From positions 1 through 64,000 of the forward strand of contig BLMD01000235.1 in assembly GCA_011959925.1 (NCBI GenBank): DNA of 64,000 nucleotides, written 5' to 3'. This document shows positions 56,596 through 64,000 of the stretch, one piece after another. The notes under the pieces were generated by a model. That model did not search any database, was not told the origin of the DNA, and was given only the letters and a program-made list of their open reading frames with translations. Each line of letters begins with the position of its first letter. The stretch's first letter is position 1. Origin of the DNA: Lachnospiraceae bacterium (GTDB taxonomy: Bacteria > Bacillota > Clostridia > Lachnospirales > Lachnospiraceae). The position numbers and the translations under genes are program-made.

Positions 56596-56997
56596 ATGAG
56601 CGCCAGAAAAGTAGTGATGAAAATAGTAAGTATCAGCTTTTCGATTCTGGTTTTGATTTTGCTGGCAGCAGCGCTTTATCAGGGCGGAAAGGCATCGTAT
56701 GGTTTCGGTTACCGTGTGTTTACGGAACCGGCCGTGGATCTGCCGGAGGAAGGGCAGGATAAGGTGGTTTCGGTTTCCTCCGGAACAAAAGATAAAGAAC
56801 TTGGCGAACTTCTGGAAAAAAAAGGATTGATTCGTGATGCGGGGCTGTTTGTACTGCAGTTGAAACTCTCCGCGTATGCCGGCAAGATCAAAGAAGGAAC
56901 CTATACGCTTTCCACGTCAATGACAGCGTATGAGATGATGCAGATTATGTCTGCCGAGGAAGCGGAGTCGACAGAGCTGCAGGAACAGGACGGCTGA
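56596..56997 (+). CDS. MltG-like membrane protein lacking the catalytic domain
   Basis: A 133-residue protein with one membrane segment (about residues 11-30) and a LysM-like domain (about 55-115; KDKELGELLEKKGLIRDAGLFVL, IKEGTYTLSTSMTAYEMMQIM) that matches the first subdomain of endolytic transglycosylase MltG/YceG. The catalytic glutamate domain that makes up the rest of MltG is absent. The start is ATG 56596 after GGAGG. It may be a regulatory or scaffolding partner of peptidoglycan synthesis. Confidence 0.7.
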   Translation: MSARKVVMKIVSISFSILVLILLAAALYQGGKASYGFGYRVFTEPAVDLPEEGQDKVVSVSSGTKDKELGELLEKKGLIRDAGLFVLQLKLSAYAGKIKEGTYTLSTSMTAYEMMQIMSAEEAESTELQEQDG

Positions 56998-56998
56998 T

Positions 56999-57640
56999 AT
57001 GATCCTAGAAGAACGTCTGGCGACGTATATCAATTCACTTGATACCGGCAATACGGCATTTTTAAACCGTATCGAACAGTATGCGGCAGAATTTGACGTA
57101 CCCGTTATCCGCAAAGAAACGCAGCAATTTATAAAAACGCTTCTGGCCATAAAAAAGCCGCGGCGGATTTTAGAAGTCGGAACGGCAATCGGCTTTTCCG
57201 CTCTGTTTATGGCAGAATATAATCCGGTCTGCAGTGAAATTATTACGATTGAGAATTATGAAAAACGAATACCGATTGCCAGAGAAAATATAAAAGAAGC
57301 GGGACGGGAAGCGCAGATTACGCTGATCGAAGGCGATGCGCAGACAATCCTTCCTTCCTTAAAAGAAACGTTTGATCTGATTTTTATGGATGCGGCAAAG
57401 GGGCAGTATATTTATTTTTTGCCGGAACTTCTGCGTCTGTTAAAAGAAGGCGGTATTCTGGTTTCGGATAATGTGCTGCAGGACGGCGATGTGATCGAGT
57501 CCAGATTTGCCGTGACAAGGCGAAACCGCACGATACACAAACGGATGCGGGAATATCTGTATGAGGTCACGCATCAGGAAGCGTTGGTCAGTACGGTTAT
57601 TCCGATCGGAGACGGGCTGACCGTCAGTGTAAAAAAATAA
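56999..57640 (+). CDS. O-methyltransferase, TrmR/YrrM-like
   Basis: A 213-residue SAM enzyme of the catechol-O-methyltransferase-like family. SAM loop ILEVGTAIGFSALFM (about 58-72), IFMDAAKGQYI (metal-binding Asp) and VSDNVLQDG. In B. subtilis the YrrM/TrmR enzyme methylates 5-hydroxyuridine at tRNA position 34, and its gene precedes the U32 peptidases that make that base, as here. Confidence 0.85.
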   Translation: MILEERLATYINSLDTGNTAFLNRIEQYAAEFDVPVIRKETQQFIKTLLAIKKPRRILEVGTAIGFSALFMAEYNPVCSEIITIENYEKRIPIARENIKEAGREAQITLIEGDAQTILPSLKETFDLIFMDAAKGQYIYFLPELLRLLKEGGILVSDNVLQDGDVIESRFAVTRRNRTIHKRMREYLYEVTHQEALVSTVIPIGDGLTVSVKK

Positions 57641-57658
57641 GACAGAGAGGGCAGACAG

Positions 57659-58897
57659 ATGAAACGTCCGGAGCTTTTGATACCGGCAGGCAGTTTGGAA
57701 GTATTGAAAATCGCGGTGATATTTGGAGCCGATGCCGTATATATTGGGGGAGAAGCGTTTAGTCTCCGCGCCAAAGCAAAGAACTTTTCAATGGAAGAGA
57801 TGGCGGAGGGGATTGCGTTTGCCCATGCCCATGGGGCAAAAGTCTATGTGACGGCAAATATTCTCGCCCATAACGAAGATTTAAAAGATGCAGAAGCGTA
57901 TTTTCTGGCGCTAAAGGAAATAGGACCGGATGCCCTGATCATTTCCGATCCGGGTATTTTTGACATTGCAAAAAACGTCTGTCCGGAAACGGAACTTCAT
58001 ATCAGTACACAGGCAAATAATACAAATTACGGCACATATCTGTTCTGGCAGAAACAGGGAGCCAGGCGCGTCGTATCCGCCAGGGAACTGTCTTTAGCCG
58101 AGATCAAAGAAATCCGCAGACGTATCCCGAAAGACTTGGAAATTGAGACTTTTATCCATGGGGCGATGTGTATTTCTTATTCCGGCAGATGCCTTCTGAG
58201 CAATTACCTGACGGGGCGGGATGCCAATCAGGGAGCCTGTACGCATCCCTGCAGATGGAAGTATTCGGTAGTTGAGGAGAAAAGGCCCTCCGAATACATG
58301 CCTGTCTATGAAAATGAACGGGGAACGTTTATTTTTAATTCCAAGGATCTGTGCATGATCGAGTATATTCCGGAATTGTTTGACGCCGGAATTGACAGCT
58401 TTAAGATCGAGGGAAGGATGAAAACGGCGCTCTATGTAGCGACGGTGGCGCGGACGTATCGAAAAGCGATAGATGATTATATGGAGTCGCCAGAGCTTTA
58501 CAAACAGAATCTGCCCTGGTATATCAGCCAGATTTCCAACTGCACGTACCGTCAGTTTACGACGGGGTTTTTCTTTGGAAAACCGTCGGAGGAATCTCAG
58601 ATTTATGATTCCAATACGTATCTGAAGGAGTATACGTATCTTGGAATGGCAGATGACTTTGATGAACGGGGAATGGCTGTGATCCGCCAGCGCAATAAAT
58701 TTTCTGTCGGCGAAGAAATCGAAGTGATGAAGCCGGACGGGAATAATATAACGGCAACTGTCCGACGTATTTTGGATGAAGAGGGAAACGATATGGAATC
58801 GGCGCCGCATCCGCAGCAGAAATTATTTGTAGATCTTGGCATGCCGCTGAAACGTTTTGACATTTTACGGAGAAAGGAAGAGGATGGAAAGCTATGA
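57659..58897 (+). CDS. U32 family peptidase, tRNA 5-hydroxyuridine synthesis
   Basis: A 412-residue U32 protein. Signature: ETFIHGAMCISYSGRCLLSN then CTHPCRWKY (about 165-200). The family includes YrrN/YrrO-type prephenate-dependent enzymes that make 5-hydroxyuridine in tRNA; it is 18 bp after the TrmR-like gene, which would then methylate that base. Bacillus has two such U32 proteins, here one. Confidence 0.88.
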   Translation: MKRPELLIPAGSLEVLKIAVIFGADAVYIGGEAFSLRAKAKNFSMEEMAEGIAFAHAHGAKVYVTANILAHNEDLKDAEAYFLALKEIGPDALIISDPGIFDIAKNVCPETELHISTQANNTNYGTYLFWQKQGARRVVSARELSLAEIKEIRRRIPKDLEIETFIHGAMCISYSGRCLLSNYLTGRDANQGACTHPCRWKYSVVEEKRPSEYMPVYENERGTFIFNSKDLCMIEYIPELFDAGIDSFKIEGRMKTALYVATVARTYRKAIDDYMESPELYKQNLPWYISQISNCTYRQFTTGFFFGKPSEESQIYDSNTYLKEYTYLGMADDFDERGMAVIRQRNKFSVGEEIEVMKPDGNNITATVRRILDEEGNDMESAPHPQQKLFVDLGMPLKRFDILRRKEEDGKL

Positions 58898-59952
58898 AGC
58901 AGGAAAAGTATGTTGCATATGTAGGAACCTACACGTATGAGCACAGTATCGGGATTCATATTTATGACCTGGATGTGGAACAGGGAAAAATGACAGAGCG
59001 CAAGGTAGTGGACATAACAAATCCTTCCGATCTGCTTGTTTCCCATAACAAAGAATTTTTATACTCGATCACGGACGACGGCGTCCGGGCATTTCGGATC
59101 CTTCCTGACGGCGATCTGGAAACGATGAATGAACAGTGGATCGGCGGTATGCGGGGCTGCTATCTGGATGTGGACGATTCCAATCAATATGTCTTTGTTG
59201 GCGGATATCATGACGGGAGAGTCTCCATGCTGCATCTGAATGAAGACGGTTCCATCGGCGAGATCGCAGACGGCGTGTTTCATAAAGGAGTCGGCAGGAA
59301 TGCGGCGGACAGAAGTTCCAGGCCGCATATCAACTGCGTCAAGGTCACGCCGGATCAGCAGTATCTCTGCGCGGTAGACGGAGGGCTTGACCACGTCAAA
59401 GTATATAAAATCGATTATAATAACGGCAGGCTGAAACTGGCGGATATCGTGCACAGCGATCTGGATTCGGCGCCGAAAATGATCCGGTTCAGTAAAGACG
59501 GGAAAAATGCCTATATTTTAAATGAGCTGGAAAATACGGTGGATGTGTATGATTACTATGTCGATAAAAACGGCGCGGAATTTGAGCGCATCCAGAAGGT
59601 TTCGACACAGAAAGTAAAACACGATCATTGCAGCGCACAGAACATGGAATTTTCACTGGACGGGAAATACCTCTTCTGCGCCAATGCCGGTACGACGGAA
59701 ATGGCGATTTTTGAGCGCGATGCGGAATCGGGAAAATTAAGCCTTGTCAATATTATTCCGATCAGCGGCGATTTTCCGAAAGCGCTGGCAATTTTTCCGG
59801 GAAATAGACATTTCATCAGTTTAAACCATGAATCCAACGAAATCTGTACGTTTCGTATGGACTATGAAAAGAAGTATGCACTGATGGACGGAAAGCCGTT
59901 AAAGATAGATAAACCGAATTGTATTTATATCCATAAACTGAAAGAAGATTAA
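58894..59952 (+). CDS. Lactonase family beta-propeller protein
   Basis: A 352-residue seven-bladed propeller of the 6-phosphogluconolactonase (YbhE/Pgl) type: YVAYVGTYTYEHSIGIHIYDLD, RPHINCVKVTPDQQYLCAVD, RFSKDGKNAYILNELENTVDVYDY. The start overlaps the U32 stop by four bases. The role may be in the pentose phosphate pathway, but no zwf or gnd is near, so the substrate is uncertain. Confidence 0.85.
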   Translation: MKQEKYVAYVGTYTYEHSIGIHIYDLDVEQGKMTERKVVDITNPSDLLVSHNKEFLYSITDDGVRAFRILPDGDLETMNEQWIGGMRGCYLDVDDSNQYVFVGGYHDGRVSMLHLNEDGSIGEIADGVFHKGVGRNAADRSSRPHINCVKVTPDQQYLCAVDGGLDHVKVYKIDYNNGRLKLADIVHSDLDSAPKMIRFSKDGKNAYILNELENTVDVYDYYVDKNGAEFERIQKVSTQKVKHDHCSAQNMEFSLDGKYLFCANAGTTEMAIFERDAESGKLSLVNIIPISGDFPKALAIFPGNRHFISLNHESNEICTFRMDYEKKYALMDGKPLKIDKPNCIYIHKLKED

Positions 59953-60075
59953 AACCGGATTTTTCTGATTCGTACGGTCGGGCTTAGTCAGACGAAGAGA
60001 TCGGTTGGAATCTATAAAGAATTTTCTGTTATGGAGCAGTACGTAAAGTACAAAATTTGATCAATATTGTTTATG

Positions 60076-60113
60076 AAAGCATTTGGAAGGAGAAAACGTC
60101 CAAATGCTTTTTT
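60076..60113 (+). terminator. Terminator after the lactonase gene
   Basis: AAAGCATTTGGA (60076-60087) pairs with TCCAAATGCTTT (60099-60110), loop of 11, then T's to 60113. It lies in the gap between convergent genes; the rest of 59953-60173 shows nothing recognisable. Confidence 0.75.
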
Positions 60114-60173
60114 CATGAACAATACTTTCATATCATTTTCGGACAACCCCATTTTTATTTTGGAGAACAAGGT

Positions 60174-61307
60174 TTAAATATCGGTATTCCCTGATGCTGC
60201 TTTATCTTTTCCTGACGTATAAAAATCCATCACCGAATCGATCCTTGCCGTCATATTTAAAAGCATGGCGTCGCAGACAGTAAGAGCCGCCATGGCTTCC
60301 ACAACGACAACGGCGCGCGGGACGATTACCGGATCGTGCCTGCCGCAGATGGAAATGTCAATGTTTTCGCCGGCTTTATTGACGGTTTTCTGAGGTGAGG
60401 AAATCGACGGGGTTGGTTTAACTGCTGCCCGCAAGAGGATGGTATCGCCGTCGCTGATGCCGCCGAGCGTGCCGCCGGAATGGTTCGTTTGTTTGCCGAC
60501 GGATGCCTGTTTTGTCATATAAAAGCTGTCGTTATTTGTGTTTCCGTCTGTTTGGGATGCCCAAAATCCGTCGCCGATCTCAAATCCTTTGACCGCACCG
60601 ACGGAAAGAATTGCTTTGGCGAGATTGGCGTCCAGTTTTTCAAATACGGGATCGCCGATTCCGGCGGGAATGCCGTTGATCCTGCATTCGATCACGCCGC
60701 CGGCGGAATTGTGGTTTTTCATGCAGTCTTCGAGATGGGCCTGGGCTTTTTGGGCAGCGGCTGCGTCCGGCATATAGAGCGGATTTTTGGGGATCTCGTC
60801 CGGATCAAAGGAAGAGATTTCCACGGGTCCGACGGATTTGGCATATGTAAGAAATGAAATACCGAGCGAACGCAGCAGTTTTGCAGCAACGGCTCCCGCC
60901 GCTACGCGTCCGATCGTCTCTCTTCCGGAAGAACGCCCGCCGCCCCGGTAATCCCGAAATCCGTACTTGGCGTCAAACGTGAAATCCGCGTGTCCCGGTC
61001 GGTAATAGGAGGCTATATCGCCGTAATCCCTTGACCTTTGATCCTTATTATATACAACCATAGAGATTGGTGTCCCAGTCGTTTTTCCTTCAAATACGCC
61101 GGATAAAATTTCTACGGTATCTTCTTCGTTCCGCTGCGTCGTATAACGGGACTGTCCGGGTTTTCTGCGGTCTAAATAAGACTGAATATCCGCTGTATCC
61201 AATGCAAGACCCGCCGGACAGCCGTCGATCACAACGCCGATTCCTGTTCCGTGCGACTCTCCCCAGGTAGTGATTTTAAATATTGTTCCCAAAGTTGAAC
61301 CTGCCAT
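60174..61307 (-). CDS. aroC: Chorismate synthase
   Basis: The last shikimate-pathway step, forming chorismate with reduced FMN. The 377 residues match the family. Signature segments: GESHGTGIGVVIDGCPAGL near the N-terminus, YRPGHADFTFDAKYGFRDY, GGGRSSGRETIGRVAAGAVA and HDPVIVPRAVVVVEAM. It stands alone on the minus strand; AGGAGG precedes the ATG and overlaps a palindrome (see 61314-61341). Confidence 0.96.
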   Translation of the reverse strand: MAGSTLGTIFKITTWGESHGTGIGVVIDGCPAGLALDTADIQSYLDRRKPGQSRYTTQRNEEDTVEILSGVFEGKTTGTPISMVVYNKDQRSRDYGDIASYYRPGHADFTFDAKYGFRDYRGGGRSSGRETIGRVAAGAVAAKLLRSLGISFLTYAKSVGPVEISSFDPDEIPKNPLYMPDAAAAQKAQAHLEDCMKNHNSAGGVIECRINGIPAGIGDPVFEKLDANLAKAILSVGAVKGFEIGDGFWASQTDGNTNNDSFYMTKQASVGKQTNHSGGTLGGISDGDTILLRAAVKPTPSISSPQKTVNKAGENIDISICGRHDPVIVPRAVVVVEAMAALTVCDAMLLNMTARIDSVMDFYTSGKDKAASGNTDI

Positions 61308-61313
61308 GTCTGC

Positions 61314-61341
61314 CTCCTGAATGTTTGTTATATTTCAGGAG
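61314..61341 (-). promoter_or_regulatory. Inverted repeat overlapping the aroC ribosome site
   Basis: On the minus strand, CTCCTGAA and TTCAGGAG (8-bp perfect stem, 12-base loop) lie just upstream of the aroC start; the 3' arm contains the Shine-Dalgarno AGGAGG. An extended -10 (TGCTAAAAT, complement of 61343-61351) overlaps the other arm, so it may act as a DNA operator instead of an RNA hairpin. Confidence 0.5.
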
Positions 61342-61437
61342 TATTTTAGCATACGGACCGTGGATTTGAAAAGGAAAAATATGGAGGAATCCTGTTTTCT
61401 CTCCGCTTCGTTTTTAAAACGAACTTTTTCATTTCAG

Positions 61438-61466
61438 TTGAAAAATGAGGCGAAGTGTTCTATAAT
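61438..61466 (+). promoter_or_regulatory. Promoter of the small membrane protein - alaS unit
   Basis: TTGAAA (61438-61443), 17 bp, TATAAT (61461-61466). No T-box leader is visible between it and alaS. Confidence 0.8.
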
Positions 61467-61508
61467 TTAAGAAATATTGCGAATTCAGACAAGAATGGAG
61501 GAATGGAT

Positions 61509-61634
61509 ATGGCATTTTTAACAAGTTTGCTTGGATATCTGGGGAAGCTGGTTTTGTATGTGATTTTGGCAGTGTTGGGTGTTTTTGCAGGTAAGAAGCT
61601 GCGTGACCGCAAAGATGCGCAGACAAAAGAATAA
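61509..61634 (+). CDS. 41-residue single-span membrane protein
   Basis: A small ORF with ATG at 61509 after TGGAGGAA (about 61497-61504). It reads MAFLTSLLGYLGKLVLYVI, then LAVLGVFAG and a basic tail KKLRDRKDAQTKE: a hydrophobic helix (residues 3-28) with a cytoplasmic positively charged end. It ends 25 bp before alaS under the same promoter. The function is unknown. Codon use and the ribosome site support real translation. Confidence 0.75.
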   Translation: MAFLTSLLGYLGKLVLYVILAVLGVFAGKKLRDRKDAQTKE

Positions 61635-61659
61635 ATGAAAGTGGTTGGAGGAAGACATT

Positions 61660-64000
61660 GTGAAACAGAAATTTGGAGTCAATGAACTGCGCAGGATGTA
61701 TCTGGAATTTTTCGAGAGCAAAGAGCATCTTGCAATGAAGAGCTTTTCTTTAGTGCCGCACAATGACAAGAGCCTGTTGTTGATTAACGCCGGCATGGCA
61801 CCTTTAAAGCCTTATTTTACCGGACAGGAGATCCCGCCGAGACGCCGGGTGACGACCTGCCAGAAATGTATCCGTACCGGAGACATTGAAAATGTAGGCA
61901 AGACGGCGAGGCATCTGACTTTTTTTGAAATGCTTGGGAACTTTTCTTTTGGAGATTACTTTAAACGTGAGGCGATCGCCTGGTCGTGGGAATTTCTGAC
62001 GAAAGTCTTGGGACTGGAAGAAGACCGACTGTATCCGTCCATTTACGGAGAAGACGAAGAGGCGTTTCGGATCTGGAAGGACGAGATCGGCATTCCGGCA
62101 GAAAGGATTACAAGGTTTTACCGCGATCCTAAGACGGGGAAATGCGATAATTTCTGGGAGCATGGCGCAGGTCCCTGCGGACCGTGTTCCGAGATTTATT
62201 ATGACAGAGGCGAAAGTTACGGCTGCGGCAGTCCGGACTGCAAAGTGGGCTGCGACTGCGATCGTTTCATGGAAGTATGGAACAATGTCTTTACTCAGTT
62301 TGACGGTGACGGCAAGGGCGGATACGAAGAACTGGAGCAGAAGAATATCGATACGGGCATGGGACTGGAGCGTCTTGCCGTCGTCATGCAGGACGTAGAT
62401 TCCGTATTTGACATCGATACGATGAAAGCGATCCGCGATAAAGTCTGTGAACTTTCGTATAAAACATACCAGACGGATGCCATAGACGATATTTCGATCC
62501 GCCTGATCACAGACCACATCCGATCCGCTACATTTATGGTTTCCGACGGCATTATGCCAAGCAATGAAGGCAGAGGATACGTTCTGCGCAGGCTGATCCG
62601 GCGTGCAGCAAGACATGGAAAGATGCTTGGCATTGACGGCGTGTTTTTGGCGGCGCTGAGCGAGACGGTGATCGAAGAGAGTAAAGACGGTTATCCGGAG
62701 CTGGATGAGAAAAAAGCGTTTATTTTCCGTGTGCTGACGCAGGAAGAAGAAAAATTCCATAAGACGATCGATCAGGGGCTTTCTATTTTATCCGATATGC
62801 AGAAGGAGTTGGCGCGTAAAGGCGAAACTGTTCTTTCCGGCAGGGAAGCCTTTAAACTGTATGATACGTATGGATTCCCGATCGATCTGACGCAGGAAAT
62901 TCTGGAAGAGCAGGGGTGTTCGATCGATACGGCAGGATTTGAGCAGGCAATGGAAGAACAGCGGACAAAAGCGAGAAAAGCGAGAAAAGCGACGAATTAT
63001 ATGGGAGCGGACGTGACGGTTTACGAATCGATCGATCCGTCCGTGACGACGAAATTTGTCGGATACGATCGTCTGTCCTGTTTTTCCAAAGTTACGGTTT
63101 TGACGACCGAAACGGAAATCACGGAAGCGCTATCCGACGGTGAGATCGGAACGATTTTTGTGGAAGAGACTCCTTTTTATGCAACGATGGGCGGTCAGAA
63201 TGCAGATACCGGAATCATTCGCAGCGACGGCTTTGAATTTGCGGTCAGCGATACGGTTTCCATGCTGGGCGGCAAGATCGGACATATCGGAACGGTGACC
63301 AAAGGCATGGTAAAGAGCAGCGATACGGTGGAACTTTTGGTGGATCAAAAGCGGCGTACGGCGATCGGCAAAAATCACAGCGCAACGCATCTGTTGCAGA
63401 AAGCGCTCCGCGAAGTTTTGGGCGGCCATGTGGAACAGGCGGGGTCCGATGTCAATGCAGACCGTCTGCGTTTCGATTTTACGCATTTTTCATCAATGAC
63501 ACAAGAAGAGATCGAACAGACGGAGCGTATCGTCAATCAGAAGATCGCGGATGCCCTGGATGTGGCAACGGATATTATGACGCTTGAAGAAGCGAAAAAG
63601 ACGGGAGCCATGGCGCTGTTTGGCGAAAAGTACGGGGAAACGGTACGAGTGGTACGTATGGGAGATTTTTCAACGGAATTGTGCGGAGGAACGCATGTCG
63701 CGAACACGGCTGAGATTACGGCATTTAAGATTGTGAGCGAATCCGGCGTTGCCGCAGGAGTCAGGAGAATCGAAGCGCTTACAAGCGGCGCAGTATTTGC
63801 GTATTATGACAGGATCGAAGCGGAATTGGAACGGGCGGCGTCTCTGCTTAAGACGAAGCCGTCGGAAGTTTCTGTAAAGATCGCGCATCTGCAGGAAGAG
63901 CTCAAGGCGCTGCAAAGCGAAAATGAAGCGTGGAAGAGCAAAGCGGCAAAAGAAGCATTAGGCGACGTGACAGATCAGACGATAGAAGTCAGCGGCGTGA
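61660..64000 (+). CDS. alaS: Alanyl-tRNA synthetase, 3' end beyond the window
   Basis: Charges tRNA-Ala. The first 780 codons are present, with the frame still open at the last base; about 100 residues of the C-terminal C-Ala domain are missing. The start is GTG 61660 after TTGGAGGAAG. Motifs: SFSLVPHNDKSLLLINAGMA, PRRRVTTCQKCIRTGDIENVG (split), NFWEHGAGPCGPCSEIY, IDTGMGLERL, and the editing site HSATHLL and CGGTHVANTAEI with zinc ligands. No T-box precedes it. Confidence 0.97.
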   Translation, partial: MKQKFGVNELRRMYLEFFESKEHLAMKSFSLVPHNDKSLLLINAGMAPLKPYFTGQEIPPRRRVTTCQKCIRTGDIENVGKTARHLTFFEMLGNFSFGDYFKREAIAWSWEFLTKVLGLEEDRLYPSIYGEDEEAFRIWKDEIGIPAERITRFYRDPKTGKCDNFWEHGAGPCGPCSEIYYDRGESYGCGSPDCKVGCDCDRFMEVWNNVFTQFDGDGKGGYEELEQKNIDTGMGLERLAVVMQDVDSVFDIDTMKAIRDKVCELSYKTYQTDAIDDISIRLITDHIRSATFMVSDGIMPSNEGRGYVLRRLIRRAARHGKMLGIDGVFLAALSETVIEESKDGYPELDEKKAFIFRVLTQEEEKFHKTIDQGLSILSDMQKELARKGETVLSGREAFKLYDTYGFPIDLTQEILEEQGCSIDTAGFEQAMEEQRTKARKARKATNYMGADVTVYESIDPSVTTKFVGYDRLSCFSKVTVLTTETEITEALSDGEIGTIFVEETPFYATMGGQNADTGIIRSDGFEFAVSDTVSMLGGKIGHIGTVTKGMVKSSDTVELLVDQKRRTAIGKNHSATHLLQKALREVLGGHVEQAGSDVNADRLRFDFTHFSSMTQEEIEQTERIVNQKIADALDVATDIMTLEEAKKTGAMALFGEKYGETVRVVRMGDFSTELCGGTHVANTAEITAFKIVSESGVAAGVRRIEALTSGAVFAYYDRIEAELERAASLLKTKPSEVSVKIAHLQEELKALQSENEAWKSKAAKEALGDVTDQTIEVSGV

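Noticed and set aside
61342..61659. T-box leader before alaS
   Set aside because: No conserved T-box sequence or terminator/antiterminator pair; the space is taken by a promoter and a small ORF.
61804..62760. A 318-codon minus-strand ORF
   Set aside because: It lies entirely opposite alaS, which has all family motifs; it is a shadow of that gene.

Overview
The window looks like chromosome of a spore-forming, mid-GC Clostridia, most likely Lachnospiraceae. Evidence: a ylxM-ffh-rpsP-khpA block; the asp23-nusB-xseA-xseB-ispA-dxs-tlyA-nadK-argR-recN-spoIVB run; a CIRCE-controlled hrcA-grpE-dnaK-dnaJ operon; ireB-ruvX-DUF1292; strong AGGAGG ribosome sites; TTGACA/TATAAT promoters. I saw no rRNA, tRNA, CRISPR array, intact insertion sequence or prophage.

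Layout. (1) 0-5.4 kb: a GHKL sensor kinase with a damaged 5' end, then a tightly coupled lipoprotein / two ABC-2 permeases / third membrane protein / ATPase operon. (2) 5.5-20.7 kb: a lone Lys/Ala-rich DUF6033-like gene, then housekeeping genes for protein targeting, translation, glycolysis (gpmI), exonuclease VII, isoprenoid precursors, NAD, arginine control, repair and sporulation. The rimM-trmD-rplS genes usually found after khpA are absent, and spo0A does not follow spoIVB. (3) 20.8-30.7 kb: an accessory segment. It holds a LysR gene with a probable autoregulatory operator, a CMD-cupin enzyme, and several deletion-scarred remnants (LysE, cyclophilin-like, MalY/PatB, MATE, UPF0718 permease). 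It also holds an intact two-component system with its FtsX-type ABC exporter. (4) 30.8-41.6 kb: DAHP synthase, LepA, HemW, a signalling pair (tandem-receiver protein and PocR hybrid kinase with HPt), a Dabb protein, and a BlaI/M56 pair with two operator palindromes. (5) 41.8-51.5 kb: heat-shock operon followed by a coiled-coil J-domain protein, prmA-rsmE, and a cysteine desulfurase-thiI pair for tRNA thiolation. (6) 51.5-64 kb: a histidine-less HPr paralogue (minus strand), mtaB, ireB-ruvX-DUF1292, RNase J, YlbF, a short MltG-like protein, TrmR-like methyltransferase, U32 peptidase, lactonase, aroC (minus strand), a 41-residue membrane protein, and the first 780 codons of alaS running off the end.

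How they fit together. Most genes are plus-strand operons with short gaps or ATGA overlaps. Several regulators sit beside their targets: HrcA/CIRCE, BlaI/tandem palindromes, LysR/T-N11-A box, and an OmpR-type regulator with an 11-bp-spaced direct repeat before its ABC exporter. The most unusual material is the decayed 21.9-30.7 kb segment, the PocR phosphorelay pair, the BlaI/M56-lipoprotein arrangement and the J-domain protein at the end of the chaperone operon. I did not find a clearly new multi-gene defence or mobile system; the best undescribed candidates are listed in the findings with modest scores.
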